A stretch of 5,938 bases of DNA. Source: Chryseobacterium sp. (GTDB taxonomy: Bacteria; Bacteroidota; Bacteroidia; Flavobacteriales; Weeksellaceae). Positions 1-5,938 of this stretch are shown piece by piece; position 1 is the stretch's first letter; each line of letters starts with the position of its first letter. The notes under the pieces were generated by a model. That model worked only from the letters and a program-made list of their open reading frames with translations. It did not search any database and had not been told where the DNA came from. The stretch covers positions 1 to 5,938 of the forward strand of contig RDDY01000280.1 of assembly GCA_003852805.1 (NCBI GenBank), read 5' to 3'. Position numbers and translations under genes: made by a program.

Positions 1-239
1 TAAAAGTGGTGCTGTTTTTCACTTTGCCGTCGGGCGACAAGAAAAGCCAAAACGGCGTAACGCATTCCATCAGTATAGAAGGCAGCCAAAGCGGCGTGCT
101 GAAAGTGGATGTGAACAGCGGCTGGATTCGCAGTTCCGAACTGAAGATGAACACCACCCAAAAAGAAACGCTGAGCGACGGAAAACAGTCTCAGACCATG
201 ACGCAGAAATCTAATTCTGTGATAAAAATAAATCCGTGA
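1..239 (+). CDS. 3' end of a DUF6263-like protein of unknown function (5' truncated)
   Basis: Only the last 78 or so residues are visible. The reading frame is open to the left edge of the window, so the GTG codons at 6 and 9 are internal and the true start lies upstream. The visible part is hydrophilic and rich in Ser, Thr, Gln and Lys, with alternating polar and hydrophobic residues as in a beta-sheet protein. It includes a GVLKVDVNSGWI segment followed by a Thr/Gln-rich strand and the ending SVIKINP. From memory this pattern (a strand, then 'D..TGWI', then a 'T..ETISDGKQ'-like stretch and a short C-terminal strand) resembles DUF6263 proteins of Chryseobacterium relatives, which often carry an export signal. 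That would place it in the envelope, but the N-terminus cannot be checked here. No terminator follows, and the next gene begins 34 bp downstream, so the two may be co-transcribed. Coding is likely; the family name is tentative. Confidence 0.7.
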   Translation, partial: KVVLFFTLPSGDKKSQNGVTHSISIEGSQSGVLKVDVNSGWIRSSELKMNTTQKETLSDGKQSQTMTQKSNSVIKINP

Positions 240-273
240 ACCCCGAGGACCCACATCCTTCATTAGCATAAGT

Positions 274-501
274 ATGAAGTTTATCATTGAGTTGATCCTT
301 ACCACGATCATCATTTTCTTTGTATGGAATATTTTAAAAAGACTCTTTCTTGGAGTCTTTTACCGCAATCTGACCAAAGGCATTCGCCGTCCGGAGCCGC
401 AAAACAAGCCGGAGAAAAAAGCGAAGAAGAGCAATATAAATTGGGATGCAGAAACCGTAGATTATGAAGAAATCAGCGATGAGTCCGGTAAGGAGAAATA
501 G
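274..501 (+). CDS. Small single-pass membrane protein, DUF4834-like
   Basis: A 75-residue protein with one hydrophobic segment at about residues 4-20, then a strongly basic stretch (about 22-52, many Lys and Arg) and an acidic tail (about 57-75) containing WDAETVDYEEI. The positive-inside rule predicts a short outer N-terminus and a cytoplasmic basic/acidic tail. This layout, and the tail ending in an 'NWDAETVDYEE'-like motif, matches small DUF4834-type proteins of Flavobacteriia as I remember them, which often lie directly upstream of a YfhO-type gene. Their function is unknown. The ATG at 274 is the natural start because the hydrophobic segment follows at once. There is no clear Shine-Dalgarno sequence, which is normal for Bacteroidota. 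The 3' end overlaps the start of the next gene in another frame, implying coupled expression. The product may be an accessory or scaffold for the membrane protein encoded next, but that is inference only. Confidence 0.8.
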   Translation: MKFIIELILTTIIIFFVWNILKRLFLGVFYRNLTKGIRRPEPQNKPEKKAKKSNINWDAETVDYEEISDESGKEK

Positions 502-3007
502 CCTGTTTGCCGCCGTTGCTCTTGTGGTGCTGGCATTGTTGTCTGTGCTGTACGTAAGTCCTGTACTCACAGGCAAGCAACTGATGCAGCCCGACATAGT
601 GCATTACCGTGGCGGCGCCGAAGAACTGCTGCAATACCGCGCCGAGCACGGCAAAGAAACCTATTGGAGCGACGCTATGTTTGGTGGCATGCCCACCTAT
701 CAGACCGGAGCGCAGTTCCGCGGCGATCTGATAAAACAGCTGGACAACGCCTTCAACTTTTTGCCGCGCCCGGCCAATTATCTTTTCCTTCTCTTCGCCG
801 GCTTTTTCTATTTGGGGATGGCTACGGTACGCAATTGGAAGTACGCGCTGTTAGGCGCCGTATTCTTCGGCCTTTCCACTTATTTCTACATTATCATCGC
901 GGCGGGCCATAACGGTAAAGTACACACCATAGCTTACTTTGCGCCGTTGCTGGCAAGCGTTATTATGGTGTTCTTCCGCAGGCAGTATTTTTGGGGATTT
1001 GTCAGTACAACGATTTTCATGGCACTGCAACTGGTGGCCAACCATCCGCAGATGACGTATTACCTGTTCATCGCGCTTGGGTTTTTCCTTTTATCGGAAC
1101 TGCTTCGTGCTATTTTCAAAACCAAAGATTACAAGCATTTCGTTACATCTACCCTTGTGGTAGGCATTGCCATGGCCATAGGCATCAGCCTGAACAGTCA
1201 GCGGTTGATGGCCAATGCGGAATACGTGAAAGAAACCGTCCGCGGAAAACAAATCTTGAATACCGACTCACAAACGGGCGGCAAATCGGGCCTCGACAAA
1301 GAAAGTCTGACGATGTGGAGCTACGGTAAAATGGAAACTCTGAATCTGTTCATTCCTCGACTGATGGGCGGTGCCAGCCAAGAAGAAGGTTCCGAAAAGA
1401 TGATGATGGATGTCCAACAGATTGTGCAGGAAAACGCGCGCTCGCAGGAAGAGGTAAACCATCTGGCAAAAGGCTTGGGCAGCCTGACCTACTGGGGCGA
1501 CCAACCCGGAACTTCGGGCCCCGCCTACCAAGGTGCTGTGGTGGTCTTCCTGGCGCTGCTCGGCTTTTTCTTCGCTTGGCCCAAGTACCGATGGTGGATT
1601 TTGAGCGCTTCTGTACTTACCCTATTACTGGCTTGGGGCAGCAATTTTATGCCGTTGACCGATCTGTTTATAGATTTTGCACCGCTGTACAATAAATTCC
1701 GTGCGCCGTCTTCCATTCTCGTGGTGGTGGAATTGCTGTTCCCACTGATTGCCATCGTGGGGTTGTACCGCTTCTTCTGCGACAAAGCATTGACGCAGGA
1801 GTACAAACAAAAAATATTGTTTCGCGTAAGCGGTGCGGTGGTGGCGCTTACACTGCTGCTGCTTTTCTTCGGTAAGAGTTTGCTCGGCTTTTCCACCGCA
1901 ACCGAAAGACAATATCTGCCCGATTATCTGTTGGATTATTTGATAGGCGAGCGCGCCGCGATGTTCAGGACGGATGCCGTAAAGGCGATTGTGTATGTAC
2001 TGATTGTTGCAGCGGTTTTGTACTTCGGCATGAAGAAAAAACTGTCGCAGAATCTTGCCTTGGCAATCATCGGCTTGGTCAGTATTTTTGACCTGTGGAC
2101 AGTGAACAAACGCTACCTGAACGATGATAATTTTGTGGACAAAACCTTTGCTCAAAATCCGTTCATTACCGAAGCGACCGACCGATTGGTTACCAAAGCC
2201 GGCGGAAACGATTATATCGACGGACTGATTTCGCAAGCGCCCGTCAACGCTATTTTGGAAGAAATCAGCAACAACGACAAGTCGCATTACAGAATATTCA
2301 ACACCGTGCTTGGGCCGTTCAGCGAGACCAACACGTCGTACTTTGCAAGTTCTGTCGGCGGATATCATGCTGCAAAGCTTCGCCGTTATGACGACCTGAT
2401 CAATCATTATTTCAGTCAAGGCGCCGATCCGAAAATTTTGAATCTGCTCAATACAAAATATGTGGTAACGCAGGACGAAGAGGGCAATCTGCAATCGATG
2501 ATCAACCCCGAAGCCAACGGCAACGCTTGGTTTGTGAGCGATGTACAATTTGCCGAGACTCCCAATGATGAAATCGACGCGCTGTCAAAAATCGACAATA
2601 AAAAAACAGCCGTGGTGGCAGCGGAAGATCGGCCGTACTTTTCAGGAAAGCCTTTGCAAAGTGATCCTGCAGCCACCATACAATTAACAAAGTATGAACC
2701 CAACACGTTGACTTACAGCACCCGATCGGCCACTCCGCAGTTGGCGGTGTTTTCAGAGGTTTACTATCCGCACGGTTGGAAAATGCTCGTGGATGGAAAA
2801 GAGGTTCCGTATATCAAAGCAGATTATCTGTTGCGCGCGGTGCATGTGCCCGCAGGGAAACACGAGGTAAAAATGGTTTTTGCGCCCCAGGTTATTGAGA
2901 AAGGGAAGACAGTTTCTTACGCAGGCCTCGGCGTGTTTGTCGTGCTGATCGCGCTGGGATATTTCGTTTTCGAGCGTAAGAAGGCCGAAAAAAAACCGGC
3001 GGAGTGA
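479..3007 (+). CDS. YfhO-family polytopic membrane protein (putative GT-C type glycosyltransferase)
   Basis: An integral membrane protein of 842 residues. By eye there are about 13-14 hydrophobic helices: residues 8-28, a dense series at about 99-240, more at about 350-540, and a last one at 813-831 before a Lys-rich cytoplasmic tail. A large, probably extracytoplasmic region spans about 540-810. Conserved-looking motifs are PDIVHYRGG in the first loop (D39), WSD..FGGMP (63-72), AGHNGKV (142-148), NHPQMTYY (188-195), LLNTKYVV (656-663) and E.YYPHGW with a following VDGK (760-772), typical of the YfhO C-terminal region. Firmicute YfhO works with CsbB and GtcA-type proteins in lipoteichoic acid glycosylation; in Bacteroidota the substrate is unknown. 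The start is uncertain: ATG 479 has a purine-rich GAAGAAA just upstream and gives an N-terminus of usual length, while the in-frame ATG at 464 adds five residues (847 aa). It overlaps the genes on both sides, so it probably belongs to one operon with them. Confidence 0.93.
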   Translation: MSPVRRNSLFAAVALVVLALLSVLYVSPVLTGKQLMQPDIVHYRGGAEELLQYRAEHGKETYWSDAMFGGMPTYQTGAQFRGDLIKQLDNAFNFLPRPANYLFLLFAGFFYLGMATVRNWKYALLGAVFFGLSTYFYIIIAAGHNGKVHTIAYFAPLLASVIMVFFRRQYFWGFVSTTIFMALQLVANHPQMTYYLFIALGFFLLSELLRAIFKTKDYKHFVTSTLVVGIAMAIGISLNSQRLMANAEYVKETVRGKQILNTDSQTGGKSGLDKESLTMWSYGKMETLNLFIPRLMGGASQEEGSEKMMMDVQQIVQENARSQEEVNHLAKGLGSLTYWGDQPGTSGPAYQGAVVVFLALLGFFFAWPKYRWWILSASVLTLLLAWGSNFMPLTDLFIDFAPLYNKFRAPSSILVVVELLFPLIAIVGLYRFFCDKALTQEYKQKILFRVSGAVVALTLLLLFFGKSLLGFSTATERQYLPDYLLDYLIGERAAMFRTDAVKAIVYVLIVAAVLYFGMKKKLSQNLALAIIGLVSIFDLWTVNKRYLNDDNFVDKTFAQNPFITEATDRLVTKAGGNDYIDGLISQAPVNAILEEISNNDKSHYRIFNTVLGPFSETNTSYFASSVGGYHAAKLRRYDDLINHYFSQGADPKILNLLNTKYVVTQDEEGNLQSMINPEANGNAWFVSDVQFAETPNDEIDALSKIDNKKTAVVAAEDRPYFSGKPLQSDPAATIQLTKYEPNTLTYSTRSATPQLAVFSEVYYPHGWKMLVDGKEVPYIKADYLLRAVHVPAGKHEVKMVFAPQVIEKGKTVSYAGLGVFVVLIALGYFVFERKKAEKKPAE
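2989..2995 (+). other. In-phase A-AAA-AAA slippery heptamer before the gene junction
   Basis: Eight A residues (2988-2995) encode the end of a Glu codon and two Lys codons near the YfhO C-terminus. The last seven sit in the phase X-XXY-YYZ used for -1 ribosomal frameshifting. The glycosyltransferase frame is open from 2980 through the junction, so a -1 slip here would bypass the TGA at 3005 and run into the downstream gene. A short AGAAGG lies just upstream (2979-2984), closer than the spacing known for dnaX. No strong downstream hairpin is evident. The same heptamer also occurs twice elsewhere in the window at Lys-Lys codons, so chance is a real explanation. Confidence 0.3.
3004..3007 (+). 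promoter_or_regulatory. GTGA stop-start overlap (translational coupling site)
   Basis: The GTG start of the glycosyltransferase (3004-3006) overlaps the TGA stop of the YfhO gene (3005-3007). A purine-rich GGCGGAG abuts the start, but no properly spaced Shine-Dalgarno sequence is seen. This favours re-initiation by ribosomes finishing the upstream gene, which would tie the level of the glycosyltransferase to that of its membrane partner. The overlap is seen directly; the coupling is inferred. Confidence 0.7.
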
Positions 3008-4287
3008 GCGAGAAAAAGATCTTAATCATAACGTATTATTGGCCGCCGGCGGGCGGACCGGGCGTGCAGCGCTGGTTAAAATTTGCGAAGTATCTGCCCG
3101 ACTTCGGTTGGCAACCTACCGTTTTCATTCCGGAAAATCCGAGTTACCCGATTGTTGACGAAAGCCTGACGGATGAAGTACCGACCGAGACACAGATCAT
3201 CAAGAGGCCGATTTTAGAACCCTATCGATGGGCCGAGAAGTTGAGCAAAAGCAATAAGAAGTTCAAGGCAGGGCAATTCGACATCGGCGAAAATCAGAGC
3301 CGGAAAGCTAAGCTGTCGATTTTTATTCGCGGCAACTTTTTCATTCCCGACGCACGCATTTTCTGGGTAAAGCCATCCATCCGATTCCTCACAAAATACT
3401 TGAAAGAAAATCATTTCGACGCAGTAGTAACCACAGGGCCGCCACATTCTCTTCACCTTATCGGTTTGGGTTTGAAAAAGGAATTCCCCGATCTGAAATG
3501 GGTAGCAGACTTCCGCGATCCATGGACTGAGATATCGTACTATCGCCACCTGAAGCTTACCGCTTGGGCCGACCGAAAACACCGACGGCTGGAAAACAAA
3601 GTTTTTAAAACAGCGGACATTGCCCTAGCCACCAGCTATACCGATAAAGAGAACTTCCGAAAAAAAGGAGCCAATGCTACCTGCATCACAAACGGCTTCG
3701 ATGCTACGCCGCAAACATCAAAGGCGCGGACTTCAAAGTTCACCATCAGCTATGTAGGCGTTTTGGAACAGCTTCGTAACCCGGATGTATTGTGGGCCGT
3801 GTTGCAAGAATTGATAAAAACCGATGATGATTTTGCCAAGCATTTCCGGTTACGCTTCGCCGGACGCGTGGACGATAAGATCATGCAGGCGCTGCAACAG
3901 AGCGCATTAGGAGAGCATATAACCGATGTGGGCTACGTATCACACGCGAAGGCTTATAAAGAAATGGAGCAAGCGGATTTGCTGTTGATCAGCAACTTCC
4001 CCGACGAGCGCTCCCAAGGCATCATTCCCGGGAAAATCTTTGAATATCTGTCTACGGGAAATTCGGTTATTTCGTTCGGTCCCGCTGACAGCGATGTGCG
4101 AAGAATACTGGATGAGACCGGCGCGGGCAAACATTTCGGATATGCTGATCACGAAGCGGTAAAAACCTTTATTCTCGCCCTTTATACGGAATGGCAACAA
4201 GGCGATGTGACGCGGCAAAACAGAGACGTCGATAAATTCTCGCGTCGCAACCTGACCGCTCGGTTGGCAGATATCCTGAATAAATAA
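3004..4287 (+). CDS. Family-4-like (GT-B fold) glycosyltransferase
   Basis: A 427-residue soluble protein predicted to transfer a sugar from a nucleotide donor in the cytoplasm or at the inner membrane face. The N-terminal Rossmann-like half opens with a beta-strand (KILIITYYW, 5-13) and the acceptor-side glycine loop GGPGVQR (17-23), followed by TTGPPHS (143-149) and DFRDPW (169-174). The C-terminal half has TNGFD at the domain hinge (229-233), a strand ISYVG (248-252), FAGR (285-288) and PGKIFEYLSTG (342-352), the usual donor-binding segment with E347. The length is normal for the family. Donor and acceptor cannot be deduced. The start is a GTG whose last two bases and the next A form the TGA of the upstream YfhO gene (4-bp overlap). 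No ATG lies near, and the GTG gives the typical short N-terminus before the first strand. Translation is therefore probably coupled to the YfhO gene, and a shared surface-glycan role is inferred. The stop codon runs into a terminator hairpin. Confidence 0.92.
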   Translation: MSEKKILIITYYWPPAGGPGVQRWLKFAKYLPDFGWQPTVFIPENPSYPIVDESLTDEVPTETQIIKRPILEPYRWAEKLSKSNKKFKAGQFDIGENQSRKAKLSIFIRGNFFIPDARIFWVKPSIRFLTKYLKENHFDAVVTTGPPHSLHLIGLGLKKEFPDLKWVADFRDPWTEISYYRHLKLTAWADRKHRRLENKVFKTADIALATSYTDKENFRKKGANATCITNGFDATPQTSKARTSKFTISYVGVLEQLRNPDVLWAVLQELIKTDDDFAKHFRLRFAGRVDDKIMQALQQSALGEHITDVGYVSHAKAYKEMEQADLLLISNFPDERSQGIIPGKIFEYLSTGNSVISFGPADSDVRRILDETGAGKHFGYADHEAVKTFILALYTEWQQGDVTRQNRDVDKFSRRNLTARLADILNK

Positions 4288-4310
4288 GCCTCGGGAATTC
4301 CCCGAGGCTT
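4286..4310. terminator. Bidirectional intrinsic terminator between convergent genes
   Basis: A perfect 10-bp inverted repeat: AAGCCTCGGG (4286-4295), loop AATTC (4296-4300), CCCGAGGCTT (4301-4310). Reading rightward the stem is followed by TTTTGCTTT; reading leftward it is followed by TTATTTATT. Both strands therefore have a GC-rich hairpin with a T-rich tail. It begins inside the TAA stop of the glycosyltransferase and ends 5 bp before the stop codon of the convergent PLP enzyme gene, so it probably ends transcription from both sides. Confidence 0.9.
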
Positions 4311-4315
4311 TTGCT

Positions 4316-5296
4316 TTACAGCCAACCCTGTTCGGCCATCCAATCGTCATTGTAGATTTTGCCCACATAACGGCTGCCGTGGTCGTGCAGCAGAACCACC
4401 ACCACATCGTTTTTCGTAAATTTGTCCTTCATCTGTACCAATGAGGCAATGGCACTGCCGGCCGAATAACCGCAGAAGATGCCTTCTTCCTTCGCCAGTT
4501 TGCGCGCGTAGATTGCGCCGTCTTTATCGGTCACTTTCTCAAAATGGTCGATGACGCTGAAATCATAATTTTCCGGAATAATGTCTTCGCCGATTCCTTC
4601 CGTGATATAAGCGTGCGCCAGCGACATATCGATCTCGCCTGTCTCGTGATAATGCTTCAAGATAGAACCGTAGGTATCTACGCCGATCACTTGGATGTCT
4701 TTTTTTTGCTCCTTCAGAAATTTCCCCACGCCGGAAATGGTACCGCCTGTGCCGGCACCCACCACAAAATGCGTGAGTTTCCCTTCGGTTTGTTCCCAAA
4801 TCTCGGGACCTGTTTGCTGATAATGCGCCAAGCGATTGGAGAGATTGTCGTACTGATTGACATACCAAGCGTTTGGAGTTTCTTCACCCAATCGCCGTGA
4901 AACCGAGTAGTAAGAACGCGGATCGTCCGGCTCGACGTCGGTCGGGCAAATGACCACCTCCGCACCCACCGCACGCAAGATGTCCGCCTTTTCTTTCGAC
5001 TGTTTGTCGTTGGTCACAAAGATGCACTTGTAGCCTTTTACAATGGCGGCCAGCGCCAGACCCATACCCGTGTTTCCGGAAGTTCCTTCAATGATCGTTC
5101 CGCCCGGTTTGAGCAATCCCGCCGCTTCGGCGTCTTCCACCATCTTGATGGCCATCCTGTCTTTGACCGAATTTCCCGGATTGAAAGTCTCGACCTTTGC
5201 CAAAACCAGCGCGGGAAAATCTTCGCCCAAAACGCGGTTCAGCCGAACCAACGGCGTATTGCCTACTGTTTCCAGTATATGATTGTAGTATTTCAT
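4316..5296 (-). CDS. PLP-dependent cystathionine beta-synthase-like enzyme (cysteine synthase superfamily), catalytic core only
   Basis: A 326-residue fold-type II PLP enzyme, cytosolic. Visible landmarks: N-terminal GNTPLVRLN (12-20), the PLP Schiff-base lysine K45 in NPGNSVKDR (39-47), the substrate-carboxylate loop TSGNT (72-76), QYDN (148-151), the phosphate-binding loop GAGTGGT (180-186), EGIG (233-236) and GYSAGSA (276-282) at the pyridine nitrogen. The tail HDHGSRY (304-310) and the ending NDDWM...GWL resemble cystathionine beta-synthase rather than CysK/CysM, as does DKQSKEK (97-103). CBS condenses serine and homocysteine to cystathionine; cysteine synthases make cysteine from O-acetylserine and sulfide. 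Sequence alone does not settle the substrate, and automated pipelines may call it cysteine synthase. The C-terminal pair of regulatory CBS domains and the N-terminal haem region of animal CBS are absent, so S-adenosylmethionine regulation of that type is not expected. The start ATG lies 11 bp after the permease stop with an AT-rich leader, suggesting one transcript. All catalytic elements look intact. Confidence 0.95.
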   Translation of the reverse strand: MKYYNHILETVGNTPLVRLNRVLGEDFPALVLAKVETFNPGNSVKDRMAIKMVEDAEAAGLLKPGGTIIEGTSGNTGMGLALAAIVKGYKCIFVTNDKQSKEKADILRAVGAEVVICPTDVEPDDPRSYYSVSRRLGEETPNAWYVNQYDNLSNRLAHYQQTGPEIWEQTEGKLTHFVVGAGTGGTISGVGKFLKEQKKDIQVIGVDTYGSILKHYHETGEIDMSLAHAYITEGIGEDIIPENYDFSVIDHFEKVTDKDGAIYARKLAKEEGIFCGYSAGSAIASLVQMKDKFTKNDVVVVLLHDHGSRYVGKIYNDDWMAEQGWL

Positions 5297-5307
5297 TTAT
5301 AATGATT

Positions 5308-5938
5308 TTAGTTGTATTGAATTGCCTTTACCGGCGAGATTTTGCTTATCAAGTAGCTGGGCAGGATCAGCGCCACTGCCGACAGCACCAAGATGCCGAC
5401 CGAAATACCGACGATGTAAAAAGGATTGAGATCTACCGGAACCGTGCTGATGAAATAATTATCGGGGTTCAGACTGATGATCCCGAAGTACCGCTGCATT
5501 AGCAACAACCCGATCCCAATGATATTACCGGCAATAAGCCCCGGAACCATAATCAGCAGCGTGTAATTGATGAAAATGGCGCGAATCTGCCGATTGGTTG
5601 CGCCCAAGGTTTTGAGCATTCCGATGGAATTGGTTCGTTCTATAATCAGGATCAGCAGAACCATAATGATGTTTATGACCACCACAATCAACATGATGGT
5701 AATGATCAGCGCGATGTTTGTGTCGAAGATGTTTACCCAATCGCTTATTTGCGGAAATTTGTCGGTTACCTTTTCCGCATAATTTTTATAACCGATGGTC
5801 TGCTCCACGGTGGGCAAAATTTGATCTGCCTGCTCAATGTCTTTCAAGAATATATCGAGTCCGCCCAGCATTTCGGGCGTCATATTTTGGATGCGTCGGA
5901 CATGATTGATGTCGCCGATGACGTACAAATCATCGATC
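5308..5938 (-). CDS. C-terminal half of an FtsX/LolE-type ABC transporter permease (5' truncated by window edge)
   Basis: About 209 C-terminal residues are visible; the family is usually around 400, so roughly half is missing. The frame stays open to the right edge (IDDLYVIGD...), so the TTG near 5928 is not a start. Numbering from the first visible codon, a periplasmic part (1-73) contains a Trp (W67) shortly before the membrane. It is followed by helices at about 75-98, 122-147 and 175-196, the standard C-terminal trio of FtsX-like permeases. The cytoplasmic loop after the first of these has ERTNSIGMLKTLGAT (100-114), the coupling-helix motif that contacts the ATPase in LolCDE/MacB relatives. 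The end SPVKAIQYN matches the family's 'P..A.r.' finish. By family it would move lipoproteins or other envelope substrates using energy from a separate ATPase, which is not in the window. Its 3' end is 11 bp from the PLP enzyme gene; a functional link between them is not evident. Confidence 0.92.
   Translation of the reverse strand, partial: IDDLYVIGDINHVRRIQNMTPEMLGGLDIFLKDIEQADQILPTVEQTIGYKNYAEKVTDKFPQISDWVNIFDTNIALIITIMLIVVVINIIMVLLILIIERTNSIGMLKTLGATNRQIRAIFINYTLLIMVPGLIAGNIIGIGLLLMQRYFGIISLNPDNYFISTVPVDLNPFYIVGISVGILVLSAVALILPSYLISKISPVKAIQYN

Noticed and set aside
240..273. Possible promoter or terminator between the first two plus-strand genes
   Set aside because: The 34-bp gap contains neither a Bacteroidota-type TAnnTTTG -7 element nor an inverted repeat with a T tract, so nothing is called there.
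1625..2548. A 307-codon open frame on the minus strand inside the YfhO gene
   Set aside because: It lies wholly antisense to a gene with strong family motifs. Its translation is rich in His, Gln and Cys with no recognisable domain, as expected of a complementary-strand shadow.
3660..3666. A second A-AAA-AAA heptamer inside the glycosyltransferase
   Set aside because: It falls in mid-gene at Arg-Lys-Lys codons. A -1 shift would end at a stop around 3753, inside the hinge region, giving only a truncated protein. Chance occurrence is enough.
3940..4407. A 155-codon minus-strand open frame spanning the convergent junction
   Set aside because: It crosses the terminator hairpin and overlaps two well-supported genes. 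Its translation shows no family features and lies in another frame from the PLP enzyme.
4700..4707. Run of eight T's (A8 on the coding strand) inside the PLP enzyme gene
   Set aside because: It encodes Gln-Lys-Lys in a surface-loop-like stretch between intact motifs. The frame is uninterrupted on both sides, so there is no frameshift or regulatory reason to invoke.
5308..5928. Permease starting at the TTG near 5928 as a complete 206-aa protein
   Set aside because: The frame is open to the window edge, and the protein would lack the N-terminal helix and most of the periplasmic domain of FtsX-like permeases. It is a truncated view of a longer gene.

Overview
The window looks like an ordinary stretch of chromosome from a member of the Bacteroidota, most likely class Flavobacteriia and close to the Chryseobacterium group (Weeksellaceae). 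This rests on remembered family resemblance: the order of small DUF4834-type membrane protein, YfhO-type membrane protein and family-4-like glycosyltransferase, the cystathionine beta-synthase-like enzyme, and weak Shine-Dalgarno signals. No database search was possible. Base composition is close to half G+C on lines counted by eye, higher than the mid-to-upper 30s percent typical of Chryseobacterium, so the genus is left open.

Plus strand, 1-4287: four genes packed in one direction. The 3' end of a secreted or envelope protein of unknown function (DUF6263-like) is followed after 34 bp by a 75-residue single-pass membrane protein (DUF4834-like). This overlaps the start of a large polytopic YfhO-family protein (842 aa from the preferred start). 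That gene in turn overlaps by 4 bp (GTGA) a 427-aa cytoplasmic glycosyltransferase with a GTG start. The overlaps suggest translational coupling. The YfhO-glycosyltransferase pair may build or decorate a cell-surface glycan, but the product cannot be read from sequence.

At 4286-4310 a perfect 10-bp hairpin, flanked by T-rich DNA in both directions, separates the convergent blocks and probably terminates both.

Minus strand, 5938-4316: the C-terminal half of an FtsX/LolE-type ABC transporter permease (its start lies outside the window) is followed after 11 bp by a complete PLP-dependent enzyme. That enzyme looks like the catalytic core of cystathionine beta-synthase, without the regulatory CBS-domain pair.

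No tRNA, rRNA, CRISPR array, insertion sequence, attachment site or phage gene was seen, and no gene-free stretch exceeds about 35 bp. I found no convincing new biological system. The most interesting details are the in-phase A-rich slippery heptamer just before the YfhO/glycosyltransferase junction, the overlapping gene starts, and the substrate ambiguity of the PLP enzyme.
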